The translations under genes were made by a program, and so were the position numbers. From Thioclava atlantica (GTDB taxonomy: Bacteria; Pseudomonadota; Alphaproteobacteria; Rhodobacterales; Rhodobacteraceae): 64,000 nt of DNA. Each line of letters opens with the position of its first letter. Position 1 is the stretch's first letter. Positions 63,097 through 64,000 of the stretch are shown here, piece after piece. The stretch lies in the NCBI RefSeq assembly GCF_000737065.1, contig NZ_AQRC01000012.1, forward strand, positions 1-64,000, read 5' to 3'. The notes below the pieces were generated by a model, which was not told the origin of the DNA, made no database searches, and saw only the letters and a program-made list of their open reading frames with translations.

Positions 63097-64000
63097 ATGC
63101 CGGCTTTGATCCCGCGCAGCACCTATGCCGACATGTTCGGCCCCACGACCGGCGACCGGGTGCGGCTCGCCGATACCGATCTCATCATCGAGGTCGAGCG
63201 CGACCTGACCACCTATGGCGAGGAGGTCAAGTTCGGCGGCGGCAAGGTGATCCGCGACGGGATGGGCCAGAGCCAGATCTCGCGCGCGGGCGGGGCGGTC
63301 GATACCGTCATCACCAATGCGCTGATCGTGGACCATACGGGCATCTACAAGGCGGATGTCGGGCTGAAGGGCGGGGTGATCGTGGCGATCGGCAAGGCGG
63401 GCAATCCCGACACCCAGCCGAATGTCGACATCATCATCGGGCCCGGGACCGAGGCCATTGCGGGGGAAGGGAAAATCCTGACCGCAGGCGGGTTCGACGC
63501 GCATATCCATTTCATCTGCCCGCAGCAGATCGAGGATGCGCTGGCCTCGGGGATCACGACGATGCTGGGCGGCGGCACCGGCCCTGCGCATGGCACGCTG
63601 GCCACGACCTGCACGCCGGGGCCGTGGCATATCGGTCGGATGCTGCAAAGCTTTGACGCCTTCCCGATGAACCTCGCGCTGGCGGGCAAGGGCAATGCCT
63701 CGCGCCCCGAGGCGCTGGTCGAGATGGTCGAAGGGGGCGCCTGCGCGCTGAAGCTGCACGAGGATTGGGGCACCACGCCGGGCGCGATAGATTGCTGCCT
63801 GTCGGTGGCCGACGACATGGACGTGCAGGTTATGATCCATACCGACACGCTCAACGAGAGCGGCTTCGTCGAGAATACGCTCGCCGCGATCAAGGGCCGC
63901 ACGATCCACGCCTTCCATACCGAGGGCGCGGGCGGCGGCCATGCGCCCGATATCCTGAAGGTGGTCAGCGCGCCGAACGTGATCCCGTCCTCGACGAACC
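63097..64000 (+). CDS. ureC: Urease alpha subunit (partial)
   Basis: The first 301 residues of the catalytic subunit are present; the window ends inside the gene. It has [17 protein letters not shown], the nickel ligands in [12 protein letters not shown], the lysine that becomes carbamylated in ALKLHEDWG, and [10 protein letters not shown] and [13 protein letters not shown]. UreC hydrolyses urea at a dinickel centre. Its ATG overlaps the ancestral ureB stop, so its translation may depend on ribosomes finishing ureB in the original frame. Confidence 0.95.
   Translation, partial: MPALIPRSTYADMFGPTTGDRVRLADTDLIIEVERDLTTYGEEVKFGGGKVIRDGMGQSQISRAGGAVDTVITNALIVDHTGIYKADVGLKGGVIVAIGKAGNPDTQPNVDIIIGPGTEAIAGEGKILTAGGFDAHIHFICPQQIEDALASGITTMLGGGTGPAHGTLATTCTPGPWHIGRMLQSFDAFPMNLALAGKGNASRPEALVEMVEGGACALKLHEDWGTTPGAIDCCLSVADDMDVQVMIHTDTLNESGFVENTLAAIKGRTIHAFHTEGAGGGHAPDILKVVSAPNVIPSSTN

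Overview
This 64 kb window is chromosomal DNA from a high-GC alphaproteobacterium. It is most likely a member of the Rhodobacterales (Rhodobacteraceae/Paracoccaceae). The basis is protein character, gene neighbourhoods such as glyQ - small membrane protein - glyS - PPDK-like - SleB hydrolase, class II FBPase GlpX, the one-piece pntA/pntB pair, and palindromic intergenic repeats ending in a conserved tail. I cannot fix the genus from sequence alone. Almost all genes are housekeeping; only the first 7 kb is accessory.

Positions 1-6925 are the right-hand part of a mobile island with visibly lower GC. It holds the 3' end and terminal inverted repeat of an IS66 element, a divergent pair (86-aa ORF and an XRE regulator) with nested palindromes between them, and a three-gene minus-strand operon. 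That operon (tyrosine recombinase, 1114-aa integrase, 248-aa coiled-coil protein) matches the gamma-mobile-trio layout gmtY-gmtZ-gmtX. The island ends inside a gene: only the last ~38 codons of a GapR/DUF2312 nucleoid protein remain at 6926-7042.

From 7 to 27 kb: a lone iron-type ABC permease, a Ton energy module (exbB, two exbD, tonB), an M20 amidohydrolase, a universal stress protein, moaA, transhydrogenase pntAB, sufE, rnd, purM-purN, an aldo/keto reductase and YbaK. From 27 to 47 kb: a tandem glycine riboswitch with gcvT-gcvH-gcvP, glpX, hom, a TetR gene with operator, a rearranged his cluster (hisB-hisH-DUF71 ... hisA), two tRNA-Gly, pyruvate carboxylase, trkH and a catalytically dead trypsin-like protein. 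From 47 to 64 kb: glyQ/glyS, a PPDK-like protein with a degenerate nucleotide half, a cell-wall hydrolase, folB-folP-glmM, a YaaH-like membrane protein, ilvC divergent from two Lrp/AsnC genes, and the start of a urease operon (ureD, ureA, a 59-aa small protein, ureB, ureC cut by the window edge).

The points most worth checking are the GMT-like island with its truncated gapR, the frameshift in a G7 tract that removes the UreB C-terminus and uncouples it from ureC, the second ExbD with Asn in place of the proton-carrying Asp, the PPDK-like and protease-like proteins with lost active sites, and the HupE/UreJ-like mini-protein in the urease operon with a 30-bp-spaced direct repeat in front of it.
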